Below, piece by piece: positions 24,782-36,701 of a stretch of DNA of 64,000 bases (its first letter is position 1; each line of letters starts with the position of its first letter). The notes below the pieces were generated by a model, which saw only the letters and a list, made by a program, of their open reading frames with translations, made no database searches and was not told where the DNA came from. The stretch is from Subtercola boreus. Its GTDB lineage: Bacteria; Actinomycetota; Actinomycetes; Actinomycetales; Microbacteriaceae. Location: NCBI RefSeq assembly GCF_003399625.1, contig NZ_NBXA01000011.1, positions 35,818 through 99,817 on the forward strand, written 5' to 3'. The position numbers were made by a program, and so were the translations under genes.

Positions 24782-25912
24782 ATGATGTTTCGACGCTCCC
24801 ACCCCGCCCCCGTTCCGTCGCAGGCGAAGATCGCGCCTGAGGTCACGGTCGCCACAGAGGGCAGGCAGTCCTTCGCGCAGATCAATGCCTTCAAGATCGG
24901 CCTGCTCGGTGCACTGGGCGTGCTCGTCGCTCTCGTCATCGGAGGCATCGTCTCCCAGCTGGGCACCGTGCTGGTCTACGTGGGTGTCGCCCTGTTCATC
25001 GCGCTCGGGCTCGATCCGCTGGTCTCACGGCTCTCGAAGCGGATGCCGCGGGGCCTTGCCATCGGTGTCGTGTTCGGCATCGTGGTCGCCGTGCTGGCGG
25101 GGCTGCTCCTGACGATCATCCCGATCATCGTGGGGCAGACCTCCAACCTCATCAACGATCTGCCGGGCTACTTCACGAATCTGCAGAACGCCGAGTGGGT
25201 GAAGAACCTCGAACAGCAGCTCTCCGGGGTCGTGAGCGTCGACGACATCATCAAGAACGTGCAGTCGTTCTTCAGCCCCGACAAGATCCTCGGGATCGGC
25301 GGCGGGCTGCTGGCCGTGGGTGCAGGCGTGGCGAGCGGGATCACCGGCACCGTTATCGTGCTGATCCTGACGCTGTACTTCCTCGCGTCGCTCCGGTCGA
25401 TGAAGCGCATCGTGTACCGGTTCGTGCCGGCCACCAAGCGTTCGGGGTTCGCGGAGATCACCGAACAGATCACGCAGGCGGTCGGCCGCTACGTGGTGGG
25501 GCAGATCGCGCTGGCGCTGGTGAACGGTGTGCTGAGCTTCATCTTCCTCACAATCATCCAGGCACCGTTGCCGGTGCTGCTGGCTTTCATCGCGTTCCTG
25601 TTGTCGCTCGTGCCACTCGTCGGTACGGTCACCGGATCGGCGATCATCGTGCTGATCAGCCTCTTCGCCTCGCCGCTCACGGCGCTGGTCGCGGCGATCT
25701 ACTACCTCGTCTACATGCAGGTCGAGGCGTACATCCTCAGCCCGCGCATCATGAACCGGGCCGTCTCCGTGCCCGGGGCTGTCGTGGTGATCGGAGCTGT
25801 CGCGGGCGGCACGATCGGCGGAGTGCTCGGCGCTCTCGTCGCCATCCCCATCGCGGCCTCGGCGATCATCATCATCGAGAAGGTCGTCTTCCCCCAGCAG
25901 GACGCCAAGTAA
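24782..25912 (+). CDS. AI-2E family (PerM-like) membrane protein, copy 2
   Basis: A 376-residue paralogue of the protein at 20636-21691, sharing long stretches such as PLTALVAAIYYLVYMQVEAY and VNGVLSFIFLTIIQAP. It has a cytosolic N-terminus of about 35 residues, then about eight helices with the periplasmic loop between helices 3 and 4. The transported compound, if any, is unknown. The start is ATG 24782 (a second ATG follows directly); TACAGT six bases upstream suggests a leaderless message. It converges on glgB across a 64-base inverted repeat. Confidence 0.9.
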   Translation: MMFRRSHPAPVPSQAKIAPEVTVATEGRQSFAQINAFKIGLLGALGVLVALVIGGIVSQLGTVLVYVGVALFIALGLDPLVSRLSKRMPRGLAIGVVFGIVVAVLAGLLLTIIPIIVGQTSNLINDLPGYFTNLQNAEWVKNLEQQLSGVVSVDDIIKNVQSFFSPDKILGIGGGLLAVGAGVASGITGTVIVLILTLYFLASLRSMKRIVYRFVPATKRSGFAEITEQITQAVGRYVVGQIALALVNGVLSFIFLTIIQAPLPVLLAFIAFLLSLVPLVGTVTGSAIIVLISLFASPLTALVAAIYYLVYMQVEAYILSPRIMNRAVSVPGAVVVIGAVAGGTIGGVLGALVAIPIAASAIIIIEKVVFPQQDAK

Positions 25913-25934
25913 GCGGGCGCGCGCACGCGGAACG

Positions 25935-25998
25935 CAATCGAGGGGGCAGTTCGGGCCCTGAAACCGGAGGTTTCGGGCCCGAACTGCCCCCTCGATTG
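25935..25998. repeat. 64-base near-perfect inverted repeat (element A)
   Basis: 24-base arms (25935-25958 and 25975-25998, outer sequence CAATCGAGGGGGCAGTTC) are perfectly complementary, and the stem continues with GAAACC/GGTTTC around a GGA loop, with one bulged T at 25959. It lies between convergent AI-2E and glgB genes. Its outer half recurs at 36864 with few changes, so it is a dispersed family as well as a probable bidirectional terminator. Confidence 0.85.
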
Positions 25999-26018
25999 GT
26001 GGCGGCGGCGGGTGGGGG

Positions 26019-28237
26019 TCAGGGGCGGCGGGGCTTGAGGTAGAGGGCCGCTAGAGGGGGGAGCGTGAGCTCCACCGAGGCGGGGCGGCCCTGCCACGGC
26101 ACGTTCTCGGCCGTGACGGCACCGAAGTTGCCGACACCCGAGCCGCCGTACTCGAGAGCGTCCGTGTTGATGATCTCGTCCCAGATCCCGCCGAAGGGCA
26201 GCGAGACGCGGTAGGGGCCCACCGGGGCGCCGCTGAAGTTCATCAGCACCGCGATGGGATTGCCGTCGGCATCCCACCGCAGGAACGACACCAGGTTCTT
26301 CTCGCTCGAACCGCCGTCGATCCACTCGAAGCCGGCCGATTCGTTGTCGCGGAGCCACAGCGCCGGGTTCTCTCGGTACACCCGGTTCAGCGACGACACG
26401 AGGTGCAGCAGCGAGCGGTGCACCGGCTGGTCGAGAATCCACCAGTCGAGCCCGCGCTCCTCACTCCATTCGGACGGCTGCCCGAACTCCTGGCCCATGA
26501 ACAGCAGCTGCTTGCCCGGGTGCGCCCACATGAAGCCGAGGTACGCGCGGAGATTGGCGAGCTTCTGCCAGTGGTCGCCCGGCATCTTCGAGAGCAGGGA
26601 TCCCTTGCCGTGCACGACCTCGTCGTGCGAGATCGGCAGCATGAAGCTCTCGCTGAACGCGTAGACGAACGAGAAGGTGATCTCGCCGTGGTGGTACGAG
26701 CGGTAGAGCGGATCGGTCTCGATGTAGGCGAGGGTGTCGTGCATCCAGCCCATGTTCCACTTGATGCCGAAGCCGAGCCCGCCCTGTGAGGTGGGCTTCG
26801 TGACGCCCGGCCAGCTGGTGGACTCCTCGGCGATCATCACGATGCCCGGGTAGCGCTTGTAGGCCGTGGCGTTGGCCTCCTGCAGCAGGCTGATGGCCTC
26901 GAGGTTCTCGCGCCCGCCGTACTGGTTCGGCAGCCACTCGCCGTCTTTCCGGGAGTAGTCGAGGTAGAGCATCGAGGCCACGGCGTCGACCCGCAGGCCG
27001 TCGATGTGGAACTCCTCGAACCAGTAGAGGGCGTTCGCGACCAGGAAGTTCCGCACCTGGGAGTCGCCGAAGTTGAACACGAGAGTGCCCCAGTCCGGCT
27101 GCTCACCGCGCCGCGGGTCTGGATGCTCGTACAGCGGCTGCCCGTCGAAGTTCGCCAGCGCGAAGGCGTCTTTCGGGAAATGGCCCGGAACCCAGTCGAG
27201 CAGCACGCCGAAGCCCGCCTGGTGCAGGCGGTCGATGAGGTACCGCAGGTCATCCGGAGTCCCGAACCGCGCCGTCGGCGCGTAGTAGCCCGACACCTGG
27301 TAGCCCCACGAGCCGCCGAAGGGGTGCTCAGCGAGCGGCATGAACTCGACGTGGGTGAAGCCGAGCTCGTTCAGGTAGTCGATCAGCGGATCGGCCAGCG
27401 TGCGGTAGTCGAGCCCGGGCCGCCACGATCCGAGGTGCATCTCGTACACGCTCATCGCGGAGTTGTGCGGGTCGGTCGAAGCGCGCTTCGTCATCCACTC
27501 GGTGTCGCCCCACTCGTAGGACGAGTCGGTGATGATGGATGCGGTCTGCGGGGGCACCTCGGAGCGGCGCGCCATCGGGTCGGCTTTCTGCACCCACCCA
27601 CCGTGCTGGGAGAGTAGCTCGAACTTGTACGCGCTGCCGGGCTCGAGGTCGGGGATGAAGACCTCCCAGACACCTGTCGAGCCGAGGCTCCGCATGGAGT
27701 GCCGGGTGCCGTCCCAGCCGTTGAAGTCGCCGATGACGCGCACGGCGCGGGCGTGCGGGGCCCAGACGCTGAAGGCTGTGCCGGCGAAGGCGCCGTTGAT
27801 TCCCTGTTCGGTGCGGTAGTGCGCGCCGAGCACGTCCCACAGCTGCTCGTGGCGGCCCTCGCCGATGAGGTGCAGGTCGAGTTCGCCGAGTGTCGGGGCG
27901 AAGCGATAGGGGTCGTCGGCGCTCCACACCGATCCGTCGTCGTAGGTCGCGTCGATCGAGTAGTCCTCGAGCCCGGTGATCGTGAAGCCCTGCCAGATGC
28001 CGCCGTAGAGGTGCTGGAGCGAGGTGCGGGCGCCGTTTGCGAGAACTGCGCTCACTTCGCTGGCGAGAGGGCGGAGGGTGCGGATGACCGTGACCTGGTC
28101 ACCCTCGCTCGACGGGTCGACGAGATGCTGGCCGAGCACGCTGTGCGGGTCGAAGTAGGAGCCGGTCGACACCTGCTGCAGCACGTGTTCGGGCACGTCG
28201 CTCTGGCTGAGGGCGGTGAGGCCGTCGATCTGGGACA

Positions 28238-28238
<1 letters not shown>
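26019..28238 (-). CDS. glgB: 1,4-alpha-glucan branching enzyme
   Basis: A 739-residue GH13 subfamily 9 enzyme adding alpha-1,6 branches. N-terminal N1 and CBM48 beta domains (about 1-225; [27 protein letters not shown]) precede the barrel (about 230-620) with [21 protein letters not shown], nucleophile Asp in [17 protein letters not shown], acid Glu in [11 protein letters not shown], and [19 protein letters not shown] substrate contacts ([15 protein letters not shown]). The start is ATG 28238, overlapping the glgE stop as TGATG. Expected to branch the linear maltooligomers made by GlgE. Confidence 0.97.
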
Positions 28239-30427
<2,189 letters not shown>

Positions 30428-30433
30428 GGTTCG

Positions 30434-30439
30434 ACCCTA
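30434..30439 (-). promoter_or_regulatory. -10 hexamer TAGGGT of leaderless glgE-glgB
   Basis: Read on the minus strand, TAGGGT ends six bases before the glgE GTG (30427). Confidence 0.45.
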
Positions 30440-30486
30440 CCGACAAAGCCGCCGGAACCTCCCGTCAACATTCGGCCCTTGCGCGT

Positions 30487-30517
30487 TTGGCATTCCGTAA
30501 CCTCTTCGCTCTAGGCT
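30487..30517 (+). promoter_or_regulatory. Candidate glgP promoter
   Basis: TTGGCA (30487-30492) and TAGGCT (30512-30517) are spaced by 19 bases, giving a leader of about 20 bases that contains AAGGAG. Spacing is at the long end for a housekeeping sigma factor. Confidence 0.35.
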
Positions 30518-30542
30518 TTGGCAAAACCCGAAGGAGCTGTGC

Positions 30543-33158
30543 GTGAAGGCCATCAGGAAATTCACCGTTCGATCCGTTCTCCCGCCGGAGCTCTCTGCCG
30601 TGGGAGAACTCGTCGCCAACCTGCGCTGGTCCTGGCACGAGCCGACCCGCAAGCTCCTTGCGCACATCTCGCCCGACGACTGGGAGGCGACGACCGGGGA
30701 TCCGATCGCGCTTCTCGGCGCGGTGGCACCGGAGCGCCTCGCCCAGCTCGCCGCAGACGAGGGCTTCGTGGCCTGGGCGAACAGCCTGCGTGACGACCTG
30801 AACCGCTACCTCACCGAGCCGCGCTGGTACCAAGCCCAGGAGGAGCCGAAGCCCGCGAGCATCGGCTACTTCTCACCGGAGTTCGGTATCGCTGCCGCCC
30901 TGCCGCAGTATTCCGGCGGCCTCGGAATCCTCGCCGGCGACCACCTCAAGGCGGCCAGTGACCTCGGCGTGCCGATCATCGGCGTCGGCCTGTTCTACCG
31001 GGCCGGCTACTTCCGCCAAGCGATCTCGCGTGACGGCTGGCAGCAGGAGAGCTACCCGGTGCTCGACCCCGACGGCCTGCCGCTCAGCGTGCTGCGCCTC
31101 GCCGACGGATCGCCCGCCCAGGTGGTGCTGGCGCTGCCGGACGACCGTGCGCTCTACGCGCGCATCTGGCAGGCCCAGGTGGGTCGTGTGAAGCTGCTGC
31201 TGCTCGACACCGACATCCCCGACAACGACGACGACCTGCGCATCGTCACCGATCGGCTCTACGGCGGCGGGGGAGAGCACCGGCTGCTGCAGGAGCTGCT
31301 GCTCGGCATCGGCGGCGTGCGCGCGTTGAAGATCTACAGCGAGCTCACCGAGACCGCCGAGCCCGAGGTGTTCCACACCAACGAGGGGCACGCGGGATTC
31401 CAGGGTCTCGAGCGCATCTGCGACCTGATCGGCGACGGCCTCTCGTTCGATGTCGCCCTGCAGGTGGTTCGGGCAGGCACCGTCTTCACGACCCACACGC
31501 CCGTGCCGGCCGGCATCGACCGCTTCGACGCCTCGCTCGTCGAGCGCTACTTCTCGACCGATCTGCTGCCGGGAGTCGACGCGCATGCGGTGCTCGCGCT
31601 CGGCAACGAGGTCGAGAACGGCGGGGTCGCCGGCATGTTCAACATGGCCGTCATGGGGCTCCGCCTCGCCCAGCGCGCCAACGGTGTCTCGCAGCTGCAC
31701 GGCGAGGTGAGCCGCGGGATGTTCGCCGGGCTCTGGCCCGGATTCGACCAGTCGGAGGTGCCGATCACGTCGGTCACCAACGGTGTGCACGCGCCGACCT
31801 GGACCGACCCGCTGCTGATCGAGCTCGCCGAGAACAAGCTCGGCACCTCCGAGACCGCCACGGCGAACTGGGCGTCGCCCGACGTGACAGACGACGACCT
31901 CTGGGCGGTGCGGAACGACATGCGCCGCCAGCTCGTCTTCGATGCCCGGCACCGCGTCACCGAGGCGTGGCTCGAGCAGAGCCCCGGCTCCATCCCGCCG
32001 GCCTGGTACCGGGGACTCCTCGATCCGAACGTGCTCACCATCGGGTTCGCCCGCCGCGTGCCGACCTACAAGCGGCTCACGCTGATGCTGCACGACCCGG
32101 CGCGGCTGAAGTCGATCCTGCTGAATCCGACGCAGCCCGTGCAGCTCGTGATCGCCGGCAAGTCGCACCCGGCCGACGAGGAGGGCAAGCGGCTCATCCA
32201 GAAGCTGGTGCAGTTCGCCAGCGACCCTGAGGTGCGGCACCGCATCGTGTTCCTGCCGAACTACGACATCGGCATGGCGCAGAAGCTCTACCCGGGCACG
32301 GATGTGTGGCTGAACAACCCGCTGCGTCCGCTCGAGGCGTGTGGTACCTCCGGCATGAAGGCCGCGTTGAACGGCGGGCTCAACCTGTCGATCCTCGACG
32401 GCTGGTGGAACGAGTACTACGACGGCGAGAACGGCTGGGCGATCCCGACGGCCGATTCGGTCGACACCCCCGAGGAGCGCGACCAGCTCGAATCGGAGGC
32501 GCTCTACGACCTGATCGAGCACCAGGTCGCGCCGCGGTTCTACGACCGGAACGCGCAGGGCGTGCCGGAGCGCTGGACGCAGTCCATCCGGCACACGCTG
32601 TCGACGCTGTCGCCGTCGCTCTCGGCCGAGCGGATGGTGCGGGAGTACGCGCAGCGTCTCTACCTGCCGGCTGCTGCCGCCGCGCACGCGGTGATCGACG
32701 GGGACTATGCCGTGGCCGCCTCGCTCTCGGAGTGGAAGGAGCGCGAACGCGTGGCCTGGCCGTCGGTCGCGGTCGTGCACGTCGAATCCGGGGGGCTCGA
32801 CGACACACCGCAGGTCGGCGACGAACTGCAGGTGCGCGCACGGGTGAACCTCGGATCGCTGACGCCTGCCGACGTGTCGGTGCAGGTGGTCTACGGGCAC
32901 ACCACGAACGGCGACCAGCTCGCGGATGCCCGCACGGTCGCCCTCGCGCCGGCCGTGCTGGCGACGAACACGACCCCGATCACGGTCGTGACGCCGGGCA
33001 CGGAGGCCGCGCAGAGCGACTCCGAGGGGCTCTACGGATTCTCGGGGCTGGTGAAGCTGGAGAAGGCGGGTTCGTTCGGCTACACGGTGCGCGTGGTGCC
33101 GCGGCACGACAACCTGGCTTCGGCGGCCGAGCTGGGGCTGATCGCCGCGGCGCGGTAG
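30543..33158 (+). CDS. glgP: Alpha-glucan phosphorylase
   Basis: An 871-residue GT35 phosphorylase of the bacterial GlgP/MalP type, releasing glucose-1-phosphate from alpha-1,4-glucan or maltooligosaccharides. Seen are FSPEFGIAAALPQYSGGLGILAGDHLK, VFHTNEGHAGF, VTNGVHAPTW, GFARRVPTYKRL, and the pyridoxal-phosphate lysine segment EACGTSGMKAALNGGLN. The last 200 residues include a beta-rich domain typical of actinobacterial forms. The start is GTG 30543 with AAGGAG. It is divergent from glgE-glgB, so synthesis and breakdown share one control region. Confidence 0.96.
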   Translation: MKAIRKFTVRSVLPPELSAVGELVANLRWSWHEPTRKLLAHISPDDWEATTGDPIALLGAVAPERLAQLAADEGFVAWANSLRDDLNRYLTEPRWYQAQEEPKPASIGYFSPEFGIAAALPQYSGGLGILAGDHLKAASDLGVPIIGVGLFYRAGYFRQAISRDGWQQESYPVLDPDGLPLSVLRLADGSPAQVVLALPDDRALYARIWQAQVGRVKLLLLDTDIPDNDDDLRIVTDRLYGGGGEHRLLQELLLGIGGVRALKIYSELTETAEPEVFHTNEGHAGFQGLERICDLIGDGLSFDVALQVVRAGTVFTTHTPVPAGIDRFDASLVERYFSTDLLPGVDAHAVLALGNEVENGGVAGMFNMAVMGLRLAQRANGVSQLHGEVSRGMFAGLWPGFDQSEVPITSVTNGVHAPTWTDPLLIELAENKLGTSETATANWASPDVTDDDLWAVRNDMRRQLVFDARHRVTEAWLEQSPGSIPPAWYRGLLDPNVLTIGFARRVPTYKRLTLMLHDPARLKSILLNPTQPVQLVIAGKSHPADEEGKRLIQKLVQFASDPEVRHRIVFLPNYDIGMAQKLYPGTDVWLNNPLRPLEACGTSGMKAALNGGLNLSILDGWWNEYYDGENGWAIPTADSVDTPEERDQLESEALYDLIEHQVAPRFYDRNAQGVPERWTQSIRHTLSTLSPSLSAERMVREYAQRLYLPAAAAAHAVIDGDYAVAASLSEWKERERVAWPSVAVVHVESGGLDDTPQVGDELQVRARVNLGSLTPADVSVQVVYGHTTNGDQLADARTVALAPAVLATNTTPITVVTPGTEAAQSDSEGLYGFSGLVKLEKAGSFGYTVRVVPRHDNLASAAELGLIAAAR

Positions 33159-33198
33159 CGCCCGGCCCGCTGCCGGCGCAGCCGCTGCTGCCGGCCAT

Positions 33199-33265
33199 CG
33201 TAAAAGAGGACTGGAGGCGAGTTGAGGTCGTGGAGACCCCAACGTCGCTCCAGTCCTCTTTTACG
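33199..33265. terminator. Large inverted repeat between glgP and glgX (element C)
   Basis: 18-base arms CGTAAAAGAGGACTGGAG (33199-33216) and its complement (33248-33265) are perfect; the interior adds GTTG/CAAC and GGTC/GACC pairings. CTTTTACG on the right arm and the reverse on the left give T-rich exits both ways, so it should terminate both convergent genes. Confidence 0.75.
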
Positions 33266-33330
33266 CGTGGCGGGTGGGGCGAAGTGGTGGTGGGCCGAGC
33301 GCCGGTGGCGGCCGGGAGGGGGTGGTCGGG

Positions 33331-35394
33331 TCAGTGCGCGCGGTACAGCTGGATCGACGAGGCGGCGACGGGTAGCCGAACTCCCGGTTCGAGGGCAGGG
33401 AGTTGGGCATCCGGAGCCGTCGGCGCGTCGTCGGCGCTGTCCCAGAGCAGCTCGTACGAGCCGACCCCCTCATGCTCCGGCAGAGTGATCGTGGTCGGCT
33501 CCTCGACGCCGTGGATCACCACGAGCACCCGGTTGAACTCCTCGTGCTCGGGGGTCGATGCCACAAGGAACTGCAGGGTGCGGTTCTCGGGGCTGTTCCA
33601 CTCCGTATTGCTCATCTCCTCGCCGTTGAGGTCGTACCAGTCCATCTGGCTGGCGCTCGGCGTCGTCTCGCCGAACACACCGAAATGCACCGGGCGGAGG
33701 GCCGGGTTCTCCCGCCGGAGCTTCAGCAGGTGCTGCGTGGTCTGCCAGAGCCCGTTCTGCCAGCGGCGGCGGTCCCAGCTCAGCCAGGTCAGCTCGGAGT
33801 CGTGGCAGTATGCGTTGTTGTTGCCCTTCTGGCTGCGGCCGAACTCGTCGCCCGCCGTGATCATCGGCACGCCGGCGCTCAGCAGCAGGGTGCCCATCAG
33901 GTTCCGGATGGTGCGCCGCCTGGTCGCCTCGATCGTACGGTTCGGCGTGGCACCCTCGACGCCGTGGTTGTACGACATGTTGTTGTCGGTGCCGTCGCGG
34001 TTCGACTCGCCGTTGCCCACGTTGTGCTTCACGTCGTAGGCCGTGAGGTCGGCCAGCGTGAAGCCGTCGTGGGCCGTGATGAAGTTGATCGACGCGAGTG
34101 GGCCGCGGTGCTGCTGGAACGTGTTCGCCGAGCCCGCGAGCCGCGTGGCGAGCATCCCGACCCCGTCGCCCGGCGAACCGTGCTCGCGGATCGATTTCGT
34201 GTCGCGCAACCAGAACTTCCGCATGCGGTCGCGGTAGCGGTCGTTCCATTCGTGCCAGCCCGGCTTGAAGTTGCCGGTCTGCCAGCCGCCCATGCCGACG
34301 TCCCACGGCTCGGCGATCATCTTCACGTTCTTGAGGTCTTCGTCGTGGGTGATCGCTTCGAGCAGTGGATGGTCGGGGTCGAAGTAGACGTCTTCGTTGC
34401 GTCCGAGCGTGGCGGCGAGGTCGAACCGGAAGCCGTCGACCTGCACGTCGTTGGCCCAGTACTTCAGCGAGTCGAGGATCAGGCGGGAGACCGCGGGCAC
34501 GCTGGTGTCGACACTGTTGCCGCAGCCGGTGACGTCGATGTAGGTGCCCGACTTCGTCTGGCGGTAGTAGTTCGCGTTGTCGATGCCGCGGAAACTGGAG
34601 CGCGGTCCGGTGATTCCCTCCTCGGCCGTGTGGTTGTACACGACGTCGAGGATGACCTCCAGCCCCGCCTCGTGCAGCAGCTTCACCATGCCCTTGAACT
34701 CGCGGAGCACCGCGCTCGGCCCGCCCTGCTGCGCCGCCTTCGTTCCGTAGAAGGAGTGCGGGCTGAAGAAGTTGAGGGTGTTGTAGCCCCAGTAGTTGCT
34801 GAGGCCCTGCTTCATCAGGCGGCGCTCGCTCACGAACGCGTGCACCGGCAGGAGCTGCACCGCGGTGACGCCCAGCTTCTTCAGGTAGCTGATCGTGGTC
34901 TCGTGCGCGAGACCGGCGTAGGTGCCGCGGAGGTTCTCGGGCATGCGCGTGTTCAGCTTGCTGAGGCCCTTCACATGGCCCTCGTAGATGACCGTGTGGT
35001 CGAGGGGCGTGTTCGGTTTCGTCGCGCCGTTCCAATCGAACTCGTCGTCGACGACCACGCCGCGCCAGAGGTCGGGGCCGGTGCGGGTGAGGCCGCGGGC
35101 GTACGGGTCGAGCATGAGCGTGTTCGGGTCGAAGGAGTTCCGCGGATGGTCGGGACCGTTCGGGCCGGTCACGCGGAGCGCGTACTTGCGGCCGGGGGCG
35201 AGCGACTTCGTGCAGGCCATCCAGACGTCGTTGTCGTCACGGGTCATTGCGACGGTCTTGAAGATCCAGTTCGCATCGCGGTTGTCGAAGAGGCAGAGTT
35301 CCATGGCTGTGGCGTTCTCGGACCACACGCGGAGCTCGCCCCCCGCCGCCGTCTGACGGATGCCGAGGTGGGCGAAGGGGTCGGCCTGAGTCAT
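33331..35394 (-). CDS. glgX: Glycogen debranching enzyme GlgX
   Basis: A 687-residue GH13 subfamily 11 debranching enzyme hydrolysing alpha-1,6 links of short side chains left by phosphorylase. CBM48 (about 10-110; LRVWSENATAMELCLFD) precedes the barrel: VTAVQLLPVHAFVSERRL, EVILDVVYNHTAE, nucleophile Asp in VDGFRFDLAATLGR, acid Glu in MIAEPWDVGMGGWQ, and INFITAHDGFTL. The start is ATG 35394 (MTQADPFAHLG); TACTCT on this strand (35407-35402) ends seven bases upstream. It converges on glgP. Confidence 0.95.
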   Translation of the reverse strand: MTQADPFAHLGIRQTAAGGELRVWSENATAMELCLFDNRDANWIFKTVAMTRDDNDVWMACTKSLAPGRKYALRVTGPNGPDHPRNSFDPNTLMLDPYARGLTRTGPDLWRGVVVDDEFDWNGATKPNTPLDHTVIYEGHVKGLSKLNTRMPENLRGTYAGLAHETTISYLKKLGVTAVQLLPVHAFVSERRLMKQGLSNYWGYNTLNFFSPHSFYGTKAAQQGGPSAVLREFKGMVKLLHEAGLEVILDVVYNHTAEEGITGPRSSFRGIDNANYYRQTKSGTYIDVTGCGNSVDTSVPAVSRLILDSLKYWANDVQVDGFRFDLAATLGRNEDVYFDPDHPLLEAITHDEDLKNVKMIAEPWDVGMGGWQTGNFKPGWHEWNDRYRDRMRKFWLRDTKSIREHGSPGDGVGMLATRLAGSANTFQQHRGPLASINFITAHDGFTLADLTAYDVKHNVGNGESNRDGTDNNMSYNHGVEGATPNRTIEATRRRTIRNLMGTLLLSAGVPMITAGDEFGRSQKGNNNAYCHDSELTWLSWDRRRWQNGLWQTTQHLLKLRRENPALRPVHFGVFGETTPSASQMDWYDLNGEEMSNTEWNSPENRTLQFLVASTPEHEEFNRVLVVIHGVEEPTTITLPEHEGVGSYELLWDSADDAPTAPDAQLPALEPGVRLPVAASSIQLYRAH

Positions 35395-35400
35395 GAGTCC

Positions 35401-35407
35401 TAGAGTA
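35401..35407. promoter_or_regulatory. Overlapping divergent -10 hexamers, glgX and cysteine desulfurase
   Basis: TAGAGT (35401-35406, plus) and TACTCT (35407-35402, minus) occupy the same bases. Two polymerases could not open both promoters at once, so expression of the two genes may be mutually exclusive at this point. Confidence 0.35.
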
Positions 35408-35450
35408 GTGAATGGTTGTTACAGCAATGTTTTGGGAAGGGCGTGCCGGT

Positions 35451-36701
35451 GTGGCTGTGTACCTCGATCACGCGGCGACCACGCCGCTGACGCCCGGCGC
35501 GCTCGCGGCATACATCGGTGCGCTCGGCGTGGTCGGCAACCCGTCGTCGATCCACAGCCAGGGGCAGCAGGCGAAACGGATGCTCGAGGAGGCCCGCGAG
35601 GCGGTCGCGGCGTCGCTCGGGGCCGAGCCGGTCGAGGTGGTCTTCACGTCGGGGGGCACGGAGTCGATCAACCTCGGGGTGAAGGGGCTGTTCTGGGCGC
35701 GGCAGGCGGGTGGCGCGGGCGACGCCGGCGAGGCGGGCGACGCCGATGCCCGGGGCGGGGCGCTCGCGCCGCGGCGGCAGCGCATCCTGGTGCCGGGCGG
35801 CGAGCACCACGCGACGAACGATGCGGTCGAGTGGCTCGTGCAGTACGAGGGCGCCGTGGTCGAGTGGCTGCCCGTCGATTCGTTCGGCCGCCTCACCCCC
35901 GAAGTGCTCGACGCTGCCCTGGCCGGACGTTCGTCACAGGGCGCGGATGACGTGGCACTGGTGACATTCCTCTGGGGCAACAACGAGGTGGGCACGATCC
36001 AGCCTGTGGCCGAGCTCGCCGCCGTTGCCGCGAAACACGGCGTGCCGGTGCACGTCGACGCCGTCTCGGCGTACGGATACGTGCCGATCGACTTCGATGC
36101 GCTGGGTGTCGCCGCGCTGAGCGTCTCGGCGCACAAGATCGGTGGGCCGGTCGGCGTGGGCGCGCTGCTGCTGTCGCGCACGGCCGAGGTGGTTCCGCTC
36201 ATCCACGGCGGTGGGCAGCAGCGCGGGCGCTCGGGCACCCAGGATGCAGCAGGTGCCGTGGCGTTCGCCGCCGCCGCGACAGAGGCGGTGGCTCAGCTTC
36301 CCGCATTCGCCGCGCAGGTCGCAGAGCTCCGCGACCGGCTGGTGGCGGGCATCCACACGGCCGTGCCGTCCGCCGTGCTGAGGGGCGACCCTTCGCCAGA
36401 CGGACGGCTGCCCGGCAATGCGCACTTCACTTTCCCCGGTTGCGAGGGTGATTCGCTGCTGTTCGTTCTGGATGTCGCGGGCTTCTCCGTCTCGACCGGC
36501 TCAGCCTGCCAGGCCGGTGTGCCGGAGGTGTCGCACGTACTGACGGCGATGGGCGTGCCCGAGCAGGAGGCGCGCGGCGCCCTCCGGATGACGCTCGGCC
36601 ACTCCTCCACGGAGGCCGATGTCGATGCCCTCGTGGCGGCGCTCCCGGCGGCGGTCGAGCGTGCCGCCCGCGCCGGCTTCGCCGACCGCGTCGTCGCCTG
36701 A
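35451..36701 (+). CDS. Cysteine desulfurase (NifS/IscS family)
   Basis: A 416-residue pyridoxal-phosphate enzyme moving sulfur from cysteine to Fe-S assembly or tRNA thiolation. Seen are YLDHAATTPL, FTSGGTESINLGVKG, PGGEHHATNDAVEWL, the Lys-pyridoxal segment SVSAHKIGGPVGVGALL, and the sulfur-carrying Cys in STGSACQAGVPEVSHV. An insert of about 28 residues (GGAGDAGEAGDADARGG) interrupts the N-terminal part. GTG 35451 with GGAAGG ten bases upstream is preferred; ATG 35412 or 35427 are alternatives. Function with mnmA, three genes downstream, is likely. Confidence 0.92.
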   Translation: MAVYLDHAATTPLTPGALAAYIGALGVVGNPSSIHSQGQQAKRMLEEAREAVAASLGAEPVEVVFTSGGTESINLGVKGLFWARQAGGAGDAGEAGDADARGGALAPRRQRILVPGGEHHATNDAVEWLVQYEGAVVEWLPVDSFGRLTPEVLDAALAGRSSQGADDVALVTFLWGNNEVGTIQPVAELAAVAAKHGVPVHVDAVSAYGYVPIDFDALGVAALSVSAHKIGGPVGVGALLLSRTAEVVPLIHGGGQQRGRSGTQDAAGAVAFAAAATEAVAQLPAFAAQVAELRDRLVAGIHTAVPSAVLRGDPSPDGRLPGNAHFTFPGCEGDSLLFVLDVAGFSVSTGSACQAGVPEVSHVLTAMGVPEQEARGALRMTLGHSSTEADVDALVAALPAAVERAARAGFADRVVA

